Source: Climacium dendroides | Taxonomy: Eukaryota > Streptophyta > Bryopsida > Hypnales > Climaciaceae | Assembly (NCBI GenBank): GCA_950106755.1 | Contig: OX467087.1 | Coordinates: forward strand, 14,822,047-14,886,046 | Length of the DNA stretch: 64,000 nucleotides | Direction: 5' to 3' | Shown: positions 11,704-23,800 of the stretch, in pieces | How positions within the stretch are numbered: the first letter of the stretch is position 1 | Layout of the letters: each line of letters opens with the position of its first letter | The notes under the pieces: generated by a model | What the model was told of the DNA's origin: nothing | Database searches by the model: none | Seen by the model: the letters and a program-made list of their open reading frames with translations, nothing else | Translations under genes and position numbers: made by a program

Positions 11704-13217
11704 TTGTGAGTGAATTTCACCTTAAGGTAAAACTTATTCACAAACTTGAGCCAAGGAGGAGTGCATAGAACCCTAACTACTTTGCCTTCCAAGCAACGGA
11801 CTTTTTAGGTTTTTATTAGAACTTCTATTTTTTTGCAAATTAACCTCAAGTGAAAGAGGACTAGCCCTCCTAAACTTGTAAAATCTGGCCCTAACTTCCA
11901 CCTCATCTAACCTCCACATGATTTAGTGGAGCTTCCTAAGTCAAAATTGCATTCAAACTGCCCCTAGAGGTCTAAAATGGCCCCAAATTGAGCCCTAATT
12001 ATCAATTCCAGCACACCATGCTCCCACAAACCTCCAACTTCCACTAAATCTTAACCATTGAGCTTGCATGCAACTTCAATCATCAAGCATTCCAATTGAC
12101 CATTAGCATATAAGCAAAACCTTTTATAACCATGTGCAATGAAAGTTGCAATTTCACCATGAAAATTGAAGAGAAGATTCACCAAAACCTCAAATTTGAC
12201 CTCTTGCTAGGGTCAGTAGACACCTCTTCATTCAAACCTTCACCAATGCTCTGATTCCGCTCCAAATTGAGTGAAATTAGTCTAGCTTGAAAGTTGATTT
12301 GAAGGAGCATCTTTTCCCCAAGTTTTGCTTGAATCCATTACCCCAATTGCGTGCGATAGCTCATCAAAGTTAGTCATCCTCCATGGTTACGGCTGAGACC
12401 ATCTTGCACAAAATTGGTTGTTCTAACCTTGTCATAGCTCCAAATCGGGAGAGACAAATCTTGTTGAAAAGCTGACTTCAAGGAGCTCTTCCTCTCCAAA
12501 TTTCAGCTCCATTGGACTTTCCATACGTCCGCAATTGTCCATCAAAGTGGGCCATCAGATTTTCTTCACAGTTTTCAACCACTTTCCTCTTCTAACCTAC
12601 AACCACCTTCCATTTTCACTTAGTTTTGTCCTTCACCAAGTGAAAATCTACTCGAAGAATTGTTCCTAAAAACTTTCTATCCTAATCTCCCACACTCTTT
12701 ACTTTTCATGCCATGAATTCTCAAAACCCTAAACCCACACAAAACACACAAGTTGCCCCAAGGAGAAGAGAGAGAGTTGGGAAGATGATGAGCCTCAAAC
12801 TCTAATTCGACTTTTTCCCTATTTTCCCAAGTTACTAACTCCTACTTACCTTCATCCATCCTTTATTTACTGAAAAATGCCTTTAAATTACTATTTTGTC
12901 TAACTTAGTGTTCCTATGATTATGTAAGTATTTTCCTAATAGTTTTCAATTCAATAACTTTTTTGGTATTTTTATGTTTCTTCTTTACTCATAGTTTCCC
13001 ATTCACATTAGATTCATTTTCTAATTCTACGCTTGGTTTCCACTTGATGTTTTGTATTTTTACTATTTATGTTTTTTAGTTAATAATTTGATCTAGGTTC
13101 ATTTTCTATGAACTAAAAAGTGTTCAACCTAATGGTTGTAGCTTACTTTAGGATATTAACATTTTTAAATTTAAAAACTAACACCTAATTTTTATATTTT
13201 CAATTATCATAAATGTG
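11704..13217. mobile_element. 1.5 kb insertion in the hAT pseudogene with ATGTG duplication
   Basis: ATGTG occurs at 11699-11703 and again at 13213-13217. Removing 11704-13217 joins the transposase frame without a shift: YFHDV before the junction continues into NQYGGSHVPKEKDDGT after it. A 5-bp target duplication fits an LTR-retrotransposon relic such as a solo LTR, but the ends (TTGTGAG and ATCATAA) are not the usual TG...CA. The inside has no coding frame. The class is therefore unassigned. Confidence 0.6.
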
Positions 13218-14256
13218 AACCAATATGGTGGTTCACATGTACCAAAGGAGAAAGATGATGGGACAATCCTTCTTTTTTATAACAAATTGAGGAATTTTAA
13301 ATACATTTATATTTTGTATTTTTTGACTGACTTGCTTCATGGTTTGACTAGCTTGTCTAAAATCTTCCAATTTAAATTTGTGGATGTAACAAGTATTGAA
13401 TCACTTGTGAGAATTCAAATTGAGTCAATTCGCATGTTGTACATTTTGGATAGTACAAACCTAAATCAGGATACTTTCAATGAAAGCATGTCATTCTAAA
13501 CCAGGGTCTTCAAGATGGATATTTGCAAAGATTGTTCAGTGAAATTAGAAGTGCCAAATTCCATGGAATAGACATGATACAAGATACAACAGGTGCTGAT
13601 CTGAAAAGTGATTTGTCTTTCCCAAAGTCATATGCTAAATCAATTATCAAAGCTTTGGAGGCACATTTTGAAGACAATGATTTGATATCAACTTTCAAAG
13701 TTTTTAATCCATCTAACATGCCTTCAAGGAGCTTGGGTTTGGCTTCATGGAGAGTGATAGATTTAGAACTTCTTTTGAAGTATTATGGAGTGTAAAAAGT
13801 AGTTGAAGGTAAGATTCTTGCACCCCTTGTTAATTCGAATGCTTGTAAGAGGGAATTTTTTTATTTTAAATTGCAAACAATGGTGGATTGGAATGATAAA
13901 ACTTTCAAGGATTTGTGGACCATGGTAATATGGAATTCTGCTTTACAAGAAAAATATGCTAACATGTTCATTTTAGCTAAAATTTAAGATGTCAATGTGT
14001 AAGTACAGCTACTTGTGAAAGGGCTTTTTCAATATAGAATGTGATAAAAACAAAGTTCAAAAATCGTTTAAGTACAAAGCATCTTGAAAGTGTACTAAAG
14101 GTGGCTATAGAAGGGCCATCTGAAGACTTTGATCACATATTGATTGTTGCTATTGAGCTATAGCAAAATTTAACCAAGTGGAGGTATTTATATTCTCACC
14201 CTGAAAAATATCTTAGTGGTCAATCTTGTATAGAAAGTGAACATGATGATTTGTAA

Positions 14257-16877
14257 TTCTAATAACATGTTTTTTAATTAATTTTTGTAACATGATAATG
14301 TAAATAGTATCATAATCTTTATAATATAATAATCTTTATAAGATGATGTTTAATAATTCTCCATATAATGTTGGCCACTAAGATGTTTTTATTTCTTTTC
14401 CCGCAGACTTCAAAAAAATCTCAGCTCATCAAAATATGATGAGGTGAGAATCCTTGGCCTTCTATTGGAGAAGGGCTAGGCTAGATTCAAATCCTACCAA
14501 GGATATGTTATGGTATACTTTATATGTTAATTTGAAGTTCTTGAGTGTTTTTAGGGTGTTGTTTTGATGTTCTGGATTTGCTAATTTGATATTTTGAAGT
14601 GTTGTTTTTATGTTTTTGGATTTTGTTTTATATGATTAAGTCTTATTTTTATTTTCTTTGCTTTAATGCATTTGATTGTTTTCAAAGTATGATTTGAAAT
14701 GAATAATTTAATATAATAATTGATATTAAATTAGAGTGTAAATTTCTTGGAATTGATGAATTACCTTCAATTTAGTATTTGAACTAATTTGTAATTTGAT
14801 TTGTTAGTTTTTGAACTGGTTGCTTTTGCAAACTTAAGGAAAATGTCTAGAATGTCCCCCTCCAAAAAGTTTTCCGGCTGAAGTAAATGACTAAATTTAG
14901 GCAATTGCCAAATGACCATGGAAGATTTCCAAATTACATGTGAAAAAAAATGAAAAAAAATTGAATTAGTGTATAAACTCTCCAAACATTGCTTTGAACC
15001 AATATAGGACTTCATGATCAAGTCTCAAGGGTCACCAACAACTTAGAATATCAACTTCTGCAAATCCAAGGATTCACTAATAGTCGCTACTATCCCAATG
15101 CCCTCATTGACCATCCTCTTGTAATCAATTGAAGTCAGAATGATGGGATTGCTTCTTGTAGTAAGGACTTGAAGGTGATTTGAGAATTTCAATCCTTTCT
15201 ACCAAGAGTAGTTCCTTACATGACCTACACTTGAGATGACTCTTTTATAAATTGGAGAATAAATAAGCAACAACATGCTTTGTGTACTTTTTGATACTTC
15301 CACCAATGAGACTCCCAACATGCCACAATAAAATTTCATAACACCAACTCCGCCTTAATCCCAAAATTTCAGCAACCAATCATGGTCCTCCATAAAAAAC
15401 CTATTTCAAATCTTCTTGAAGTTTTTCCTTTGCCTTATTGTACCACTATAAAATGTCCTTCGGCACAAGGGTGGACTTCATACCATAAACATTTGTCACG
15501 AAATGTTCTTCCGACATTATTATATTTGTAGTCAAGGTGGGATTTGACAAGAAGTGTAGATATTGATTGAAATAATAATAATAATAATTTTTTAAATTAG
15601 ATTTACAAAAAGTTTCACAAAATCATAATAAATAGTGAGACCACACAAGTCCCATTTTGTCACCTTTAGGACTAATGGAACTTTAGGGGCTAAAAGATCA
15701 TAGCTTACAACTCTTACTCGATAATACATCATTACTCTATGTTTCACTTTACAATACATCTTTACATCAATGTTTAGAAAAAACTATTGATTCATTCATT
15801 ATTAGGTGGTTGAAAAAGAATCCAATTGTAATTTAAAAACATCATAACAAAACTAGTAAAAATTTCTATAAAATTTCTATTTAGAAAAAAAAATAGAAAA
15901 AAAATAGATTTGATAATTGAAAAAATGGTTCAATATGGAAATCAAAGGAAAATAGTCCAAACATTGCTTTACATTCTCAAAAATTCAACCCTTTGGTCTT
16001 TATAATCACATTAAAAGTAGCAAAACCTTATTATGTCATTTTTACATTCTTGTTACATTGTAGAATTTGCAATGATGTACCAATTTTGCAACAAGGTACC
16101 AAAAAACCCTATCCTATTTTTAACGCTTGAGAACAAGCAAAGGATGTTTCGCCATGTGTAGCTGACACATGGTAGAATGCATGGCTCCTTGCCTACTTTC
16201 TAGTATGTTTATAATTTCCATATGATTGTGTGCATAATTCCATATAATTACGTACATTTCATCCTTGTAATCATGTGTATAATTTCCATATGACCAAGTA
16301 GTGGTTTTGGGGGGGAGGGAAGGTGAACCAAAAGTTTTGTGGCTTTTCTTTCAAGAAGATTATGAGTTTTTTGGCTCCTTCATTTTGGAGGGATCGAATT
16401 GAAGGTGACCAATTTTGAGCATGCAATCATTTTTGTATTTGTTGGCTCTCTCTCATGGATGAAATGAGGTTTTGAAAACATTATATCAAGCTTAAGTCTC
16501 CAATTCTAACATGTAGATATGGTGACTCAATTATTTGGAGCTGAGGGGATCCCTCCCTCCTTTAAATAGCTTCTTTCTACTCTCTCTTCATTTCACCAGC
16601 CTTGCAACTTGGTTGTCTTCTATTTGGTTCCTTTGCAATGGAATTTCCCATTTGTTTTCAAAACAAAAACAAAAAACATTGTGGTAACGGTGTGCAAGGC
16701 CATGATTACAATCGGCAATCTTTAAACATATTTACCCATTTATTTTTTTCTATTGCTTAAAGTTGCCCACATTTTTTTAAGGCAATTGGGCAATAAATTG
16801 CCTTAAAGAGGTCAGTGATCTGAGCAAGAAAAATTGCAGAGCATTCCTGGCCACAAGTAGAGCCCAACTACAGTAAC
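14257..16877. other. AT-rich intergenic DNA without a recognised gene
   Basis: No open frame with a recognisable domain. A short AAT microsatellite lies around 15571-15588. I see no structured element I can delimit. Confidence 0.55.
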
Positions 16878-17120
16878 TTAAAAAGTTTGGTGATGAGAAG
16901 TCAGCACGCTATCAATTCGTGCAACTTCAGCCGCATCTTGTTCTAGCAACCAAATGTCGGTGATGGCATATTGAGTTGGATTGACGTATTTCTTATTCAT
17001 TTCAGACAAGAGTTTTAGGGTTAAGAGCATGGCCACCGTCACACGCTCAACATCCAAACACTCACTCTTCAAAATGTGGATGAAAAGCTCTATGAGCTTT
17101 TCACAATATTCTCTTAACAC
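16878..17120 (-). other. Unrecognised 80-codon open segment, possible exon relic
   Basis: An open frame on the minus strand without an ATG (its first codon is GTG, preceded closely by a stop). It encodes a Leu- and Glu-rich helical-looking stretch including ELFIHILKSECLDVERVTVA and ends in a TAA. Its composition looks more protein-like than the surrounding shadows, but I cannot name a family and see no neighbouring exons. It may be a gene fragment or chance. Confidence 0.15.
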
Positions 17121-17331
17121 TTGATCTCAGCTTGTCAAGAAATGGCCCTTGAAATCACTATTCATCCTAATTTTTAGTTGCTTTATCCTTTATTCTTCTT
17201 TATGAGTGGTCATTTAACTATTTATGGGTTGTGTGGTGAGTAATGGTGAGGGATAAGGAAATTGAGAGCCCTTCAAAATTAGATGGAAAATTTGAACGTG
17301 CCAAGTTGGGCGTGTAACAATGTCCATGTTC

Positions 17332-18023
17332 TTAACTCCTAAAGGTTAGAACCCATGGTTGTGTAGTTAGAATTGAAAGTCCCATACTACATCCTCCATT
17401 TCATTTTTGTTTATGGGTAATATTGTATGGTTTTACATTTTGGAGGTAAAATCAAATGTCTAATATATGTCATAGGAATTTCAAATTATTATGATTTTTT
17501 GAAGAAAAAATGAAGAAAATTCATATCTAATACAAAATATACTTAAGCAATTTTTAAGAATAGAAATATATTATAGCACAGAATATTGTGGAGAAAGAAA
17601 TTTTTATATCGCCTTATATTGAGAAATGTGGTTATAGATCCTCAACTTCAAACTTCAATGAAACACTTATTTTAAGAATTTTTTCAAAATTTTCAAATAT
17701 AATAGAAACAACATTTTAAAAGCAAAAGCAAAAGAGATCATTTTGATATTCCAAATGATCTTTTTAGGAAGGAAGAGCTGAAAGTATTGGAATGTACTAC
17801 AAATTATACTACAAATTGTACTTTTTTTAATAAACTACACTATGTAAAATTAGAAAATAACTAGTTAAAATGTCATGAACTTAAATCAATGATATAGTTA
17901 TAGCATCAAAGAAATTGTAAACAAAATATTATATGATGGTCATCCAATCAATTTTCAATATACACAAAGGTTGTTTGACCATCTGAAGAACACAAAATGT
18001 CCAAAACATCCTTTAAGGGTTAA
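17332..18023. mobile_element. Probable TTAA-flanked element, about 0.69 kb
   Basis: The left end reads TTAACTCCTAAAGG. The right end reads CCTTTAAGGGTTAA, whose reverse complement is TTAACCCTTAAAGG. Ends and length are like the TTAA-flanked element at 3601-4492. The interior is AT-rich and non-coding. There is no empty site to confirm the duplication, so the assignment rests on the ends alone. Confidence 0.4.
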
Positions 18024-19340
18024 GAATTAAAATAGTGAAGGTTGGAATATTGCTAACAATATTTTGGAAAAATTGTTGATTAGTTCATTGTTAGTTGATG
18101 CCTTTGAAAAAAATCCGGTTGAGTGTGAAAATGAAGGGTTCAAAATTAGGCAACCAACTAATATGGAAAAATAAAAGGTAGATATGAAGCCACCACTTTC
18201 ATGAAATTATTCAATTTTAGCCACTTGCCATTTTGAATCCAAATCTAATATCCAGCTTGCTCAAGGTGAGTATGCTTTTGGACAAGGTGGATACTACTAA
18301 CAAGGTGAATACTATCACTTTAGGGTTGGTTGTTGAGGTGCTGAGTGTTTGAAGAAGACAAGGGCATGTATTGCTTTAAGGTTGATTGTAGTAGCTAGCT
18401 TTTCCTTCATTGTTTGTACCTTATTTATTGAAATTTGGAGTTTAGTTTCAAAATTAGCATATCTTTGAAAGAAGAGGATTGTAGCTTTTGCAAATTTTAA
18501 GTCAAAGGAAAATGGCCAGTTAAAATTTCAAATATTAGAAGAAATAAACTGGACAATTTTTGATAAGAAAAGGATGTTGCATCTATGTCCTTGACAACAA
18601 ACCTAACTCTTTCTACAAAAGGGGGTAAAATATTGGGGTAGCTCTTAAAACTTCTCAAACATTAATTGCTAAACTATTCAACCATACATGAAGGTCTAAT
18701 TTGACAATCAAATGCTAAAATTGAATTGAGAATTGAATTTCCAAATGAGATTCTCAGGGATTCATGTCACCTCACACCATTCACAAGGTGACATGTAGTT
18801 TTAAGAAAAAAATGAAAATGACTTAATTTATGTTGAATTTGACCTTCACAAAAGGCTATCATAATTTTTCTAAAAAGAAACCAAAATTAGTGACAAGAAT
18901 GTTGGCAGTGATACTAATTTTCTAGCCTCACTTATAGGGATAACCAATCATAACATTCAATAGCCTAAGGTGGGTATGCCTTTTTCCCTCTTCAAGTAAC
19001 CATTCTTAATATTCATCTAGAACAAAAGTATTAAATTTGAAGACTTGATGACCTCGTTATTACCATTCTAAAATTTGAAAAAGGCCCACATTGAAGCAAA
19101 TTCAAATTTTGATCATTTTAAATGTACATAACTATCATATCAAGGAATTGCTTCAATAATTTATTCAATAGTTTTATTTAAAAGGAGAGTAGTAGTGAAT
19201 ACTAGTAAAACAATTGTATTTCTCAAGTTCGTTGAAATAAATCACATCAAGCCCTAATTCAAAATGTTTTTACAATTCTAGACATGTATTTTCTTAGTCA
19301 TAGTTGCTAGCGTGTGAGCCTAGGCTTTTAGATTATAAAT
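18024..19340. other. AT-rich intergenic DNA without a recognised gene
   Basis: No open frame of interest and no bounded repeat that I can support. Confidence 0.5.
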
Positions 19341-19500
19341 ACCTATGTTATAGGCACCTACCATGGTTATAGGATATTTATATTATAAGTGTCCATGTTA
19401 TAGGTACCTATGTTATAAACATCTTTTATGGTTATAGAATATTTATATTATAGGTATGTATGTTATAGGTACCTTCAATAGTTGTAGAATACCTACTTAC
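19341..19500. repeat. Tandem repeat of about 66 bp, roughly two and a half copies
   Basis: Units share GGTTATAG-ATATTTATATTATA and ATGTTATAGGTACCTA. Equivalent positions near 19365 and 19430 give a period of about 65-66 bp. The last unit is partial and diverged. Confidence 0.6.
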
Positions 19501-19904
19501 ACCTAAGCTCGCATTTCAAAGCTCACATACTAGTGTTTCTTAATTACTAGTGCTTCTTAATTACTAATGGATGTGGAATATTCTACACCATATCATTCAA
19601 GGGAAGGCGTCCTTCTCACTGCTACTCAATGTTTTTGTTATGCACGATTTTTTGTCAATTAGCTACAACCAAAAATTGTTGGCTATTTTTTGTAAAGGAA
19701 ATTTTCATTTTGGGGGGTCAAAATAGCTAGATAACTACTATATTTTAAGACCAGTAGTGAGATTTTACTTGGATATCACCTATTTTCATTTAAATACCAC
19801 CAAGTATCACCCAAGTATCACATCTCTTCTATTAAGACAGGTGGTTTGTTTTGTTTTGTTTTGTTTTGTTTGTCACGTTGAGATCTCCCGGGCCGTGCGT
19901 CCCC

Positions 19905-20355
19905 CGGTCGCGTGCTTGGTACCACTGGAAAGCCCTTAGCGAGGAGGGGTGCACCGGCTTGGTTTTGTGGCATTCGGATGTACGGTATGGAAGTTGTGCA
20001 TTTTCGAGTTATTTTTGGTTTTGAAAAATTAGGATATTACCTTTTCTTATAGTTTGGTCACGATCTTGGTACCATCGGAAAGCCCTCGGCGAGGAGGGGT
20101 GCACCGGCTTGGTTTCGTGGCGTTTTGACTCACGATGTGAAAGTTATTGAATTTTGAAGTATTTTTATGAACTAAATAATTAGAACATTAGTTTTTCTTA
20201 TATTTTGGTCGCGATCTTGGTACCATTGGAAAGCTCTCGGCGAGGAGGGGTGCACTGGCTTGGTTTCGTGGCGTTTCGACTCACGGTGTGAAAGTTATGC
20301 ATTTTTGAGTTGTTTTTGGTTTTTTAAAAATTAGAAAATTACTTTTACTTTTGTT
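19905..20355. repeat. Three-copy 150-bp tandem repeat with a GC-rich core
   Basis: The word CTTGGTACCA starts copies at about 19915, 20065 and 20216, a period of 150-151 bp. Each copy has a conserved GC-rich core of about 60 bp, including GGAAAG, GGCGAGGAGGGGTGCAC and CGGCTTGGTTT. An AT-rich, less conserved spacer follows. A small perfect hairpin, TGTGGC-AAC-GCCACA, follows the array just past 20355. The array ends about 470 bp before the EndoU start codon. Confidence 0.85.
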
Positions 20356-20825
20356 TTGATTGTGGCAACGCCACAGGGCACTCTAGTGAGTATTGAAGAA
20401 ACAACTGGCTCCTTCTCCAAAAGTTACTGCTGCTACTGGATGTTATGGCGCATTGGGATGCAATCCACATCACTGGATTGGATCCTACGTTGCGGAATTA
20501 AAATTGGGAAGAAGAATAATAGAATCATCCTTACGCGCGCTCAGAATAGAATATTATCGGAGCTCATCCCGATTCAGCAAACGCGGTTACTTTTCGCCAT
20601 TATCAGTCGGTCGGTGTTCATTTGTTCGATGCTGGAGTTGCAGGAACTACAAAAGAACTGGCTTTGGATCCTCCTTTGCCTTTGCGGAGCGTCTTAACAT
20701 CTAGATTCGTGCAACGACTTGTTTCCTGCGTCACAGCAAACTCGAAGCGTTGGTTTTGTGTGGTTCGTTATTTTGGCCACACTAAGTGCGTGAAAGCGAG
20801 TGCGTTGTGTTTTGCTTCTGGTGCG

Positions 20826-23800
20826 ATGGAGGGGTTCTTCAACACCCTCAAGAGCTCGGGGCTCGCGGATGCCGTGAAGGACATGGCCATGGACGCTCTG
20901 CATCTCAACGATGACAAGAAAGGTACTGCCGTGTGATCGAACAATTAGCCTGCGCATTCAATCACTGCATTCCAGATTGTTTTTGTGGTTTGTGAATCTG
21001 GTTGTGGTGAATGGGGTCTAGGGTTTGTCTCAATTGCTAGACAAGTGTATTGGCTTGTGTTTTTGAGAGAGAGGGTTGGTTGCGAGGTGTCGCTTTGTAG
21101 ATGAGTTTGACTTTCTTTCAGTATCTGCTCTGGATTTAACCGTAGTAGCTTAAATAGCATGACCGGAGGGATTGCGATCGGGAGTAATTCTTTCGCTGTG
21201 TAAATCGAGGAGTTTCGTGGAGGTTGGGGGTCACTTTTGTCTGGCTATTGAACCCAACATTCGATAGAAAATACTTCTTCCATATCTAATGCTTTCAAGA
21301 TCGCTCATGTGAAGGCTCCATTTTTGGTTTTCGATGTTCTTTGAAGATCCTTCGAAATCGCAAACTCTACAGAGAGCAGAGTGCGTAGGGTTTGGGATCC
21401 GACCAAAATGGTCTAATTAAAAATCTAGGAAAAAGGATTCCTTAGACGTTGATCTCATTGACCTTTGGTTTTTAGAGATACGCCAAGGTCTCTAGTAGGA
21501 CTCTGTGGCCTTCCATACCGTATTTTATGCCAGGTTTACACGGCGGGTCCTCTATACCACTGTCCCCATTTGCATTCTCTTTCCTCTAAATCTGCATCCC
21601 TGCGCTCTTCCCGACAGGCCATAAATCTTCGCACATTGGCGAACACCTTTCGTCATATGTTGCTTCAGCTTCGAATAATTAGAAGATATCTCTCTCCTTG
21701 GTTGAACTTGATTTGTCCGATACAGCGAATTGAAGACGGGGACAAGCAACTGATGGGTTGACTGCGAGATACACCATGAGAAGGAATCAGACTGGGAGCT
21801 TTATTTTTTGTGGTGTGGCTTAATTAATCATGGGGTGAAATCATGCGTTGTGCAGCAGAGAATGTGAACTCAAAGCCAGCGCACCGCGAGAGGGAACCAT
21901 CAGGCTCCTCGTGGGGACCTACCCCACAAGAAGCTGAATCCGGTGATTCGCAACCTGAGTGGCGCCGGCAGTCACGTCCGTCACGCAATGACGACGACGA
22001 GGAGCCTTCTGAATCTGCATGGCAGCGTCCTCGTCCATCTCGCAACAACAACGAAGATGACTATGAATCTTCTGAATCTGCATGGCAGCGGCCACGCCCT
22101 CCCCGCAACAACGAAGATGATGAGTCTTCGCAACCTGAGTGGCGCCGTCGTCGCCCAGAACGCGAAGATGAGCGACCGTCGGGAGGCAATTGGGCTCAGG
22201 TAATCGGGTGGGATAATTACGCTGTTGATGAGATCTTTCGTCTTGCTTTAGAAAAGGCTTCAACTCGCGAATGGCTCCAATTCGCAGTTAGCTTTGTCAG
22301 CGGGAGCGCTTTGGTGTGCAACATAATTGCTCTGGCGTTTGTCGGACAGTGACCAACAAACACCCCTACTCTGTCAGATAAAATCCGATTTGACATTGTC
22401 TTGTTTCAAATAGTGAATTTGTTTGAGTGTTCCCACTTCAGTATTGTTTTACGCGGACATTTCAGACGTCCATATAACTTCAAGAGTAAGGTGTGCTAAT
22501 TAGGCAACGCTTGACGTAAATGAGGTAAATCGTCATTCAGTATCAACGCGGTGTTGTGGAGTTTTCTCACATATGAATGTCAAGTCATCAATATGTGTAT
22601 CCGTTTATGTCACATAAGCTTCATTAGCGACAGGAGTGATCGTCATATTAGTTAATACTTGTGACATTTCTAGTTTATGGTCCTAATTTATGAGTGAGCT
22701 TTGTTTAATTGAATGTCACTGTATTGGCGCCAATTTGACAACTATGACCATAAGTGGACTCTGAGTTCCTCATCTGTCAGACTGAAAAAACTTTGCTGTG
22801 CAGGTGGTGGGTGATCAGGGCGACGAGACCCAAGGCACCAACGGCTGGTCCAAGCCCGCAGGCCGCAAGCACCGACAACACCTACATCCGAACGACGCCC
22901 AAGCCGAAGAATACCGTCAGGAGGCGAGCGAACAGCACTACGCCGACCATGTCTCCGCCAACGTCGAGCCTTCAGAGGAAGAGCTCTCCGACCTCTCGGC
23001 TGCTTGCAACCGCCTCTGGGAGCTCGACTTGAACCGACTGACGCCAGGCCAGGACTACGAGATCGATTGCGGGGACGGCAAGAAGCTCTACAACAAGGAA
23101 GACATGAGCGGCGACTCCTTGTTCAAGTTCTTGGACGAGGGCGTTTTCAAGCGTCCCACGTACGCTCGATTCTACCACCTCTTGGACAACTACCATGCCG
23201 ACGAGGCGCAGCGGGAGGAGCTCTCCGCCACCGAGGAACGAGAGCAGGTAACATAACATTCTTGTCATTTATTGGCGATTTTGAATTGCCAAAGAAGTGC
23301 GGGTGTGGTTCTTCCTTCAGAACTAGGACAGGTCTAGGTCTGTGAGTTTCGTACAGCTGCACAAATCTTTGCCATTTGATCGACAAGTGTTGAATTGCAA
23401 AAAGAGGTGCGCGAGTGACTCTTTCTTCAGAACTACAGTAGGACAGGTCTAAGCCTGAATTTCGTACAACTGCGCAAATCTTTGTCATTTCATTGGCGAA
23501 TTTTTAAATTGCAATAGAGGTACGTGAGTGACTCTTTCTTCAGAACTAGGACAGTGTCTAGATTTCAGTGTCGTACAGCTGCACAAATCTTTGCTATTTT
23601 ATCAGGAAGTTGCCAATTTTGATGGAACATCCTTCAGGTGGCGTTCCTGGAAGAGATTAGTCGCACTGCTCCCATCAAGTACCTGTTGCGGTACCTTGCT
23701 GAGAAGAGGATTGTGTCGGGGAACATGGAAGAGTTCAAGCAGACCTTGCGCTCGTTGTGGTTTCAGTTTTATAACCGTGGTGGCACTCGTGACGCGTCTT

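Larger units (their letters stand above)
10437..14256 (+). pseudogene. Broken hAT-superfamily transposase (ZNF862/TTF-type-like)
   Basis: Fragments of one hAT-type transposase run in order on this strand. The N-terminal part starts at ATG 10437 (MSTKRQRTM) and stops after 43 codons. A catalytic-region-like segment at 10672-11211 includes MIDESIDVSVTSHVVIFATF. A central part at 13215-13795 includes KLRNFKYIY and LLHGLTSLSKIFQ. A C-terminal hAT dimerisation segment near 13995-14130 resembles VSTATCERAFS followed by KNRLSTKHLESVLK. Several stops and frameshifts break it, a 77-bp tandem duplication lies inside (11362-11515), and a 1.5 kb insertion splits it (11704-13217). The family normally catalyses cut-and-paste transposition; this copy cannot encode a functional enzyme. 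No terminal inverted repeats or 8-bp duplications were identified around it. Confidence 0.8.

Noticed and set aside
11840..12880. Viral or retroviral coding region in the insertion within the hAT pseudogene
   Set aside because: No reverse transcriptase, protease or coat-like frame could be read on either strand.
19905..20355. CRISPR-like array
   Set aside because: Period of 150 bp with similar spacers and eukaryotic context; it is an ordinary tandem repeat.
20356..20704. Overlapping 103-113 codon open frames between the 150-bp array and EndoU
   Set aside because: They overlap in different frames, show no domain and probably lie in the EndoU promoter or leader.
21919..22263. Minus-strand 114-codon frame over EndoU exon 2
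   Set aside because: Antisense shadow of the repetitive, GC-rich exon.
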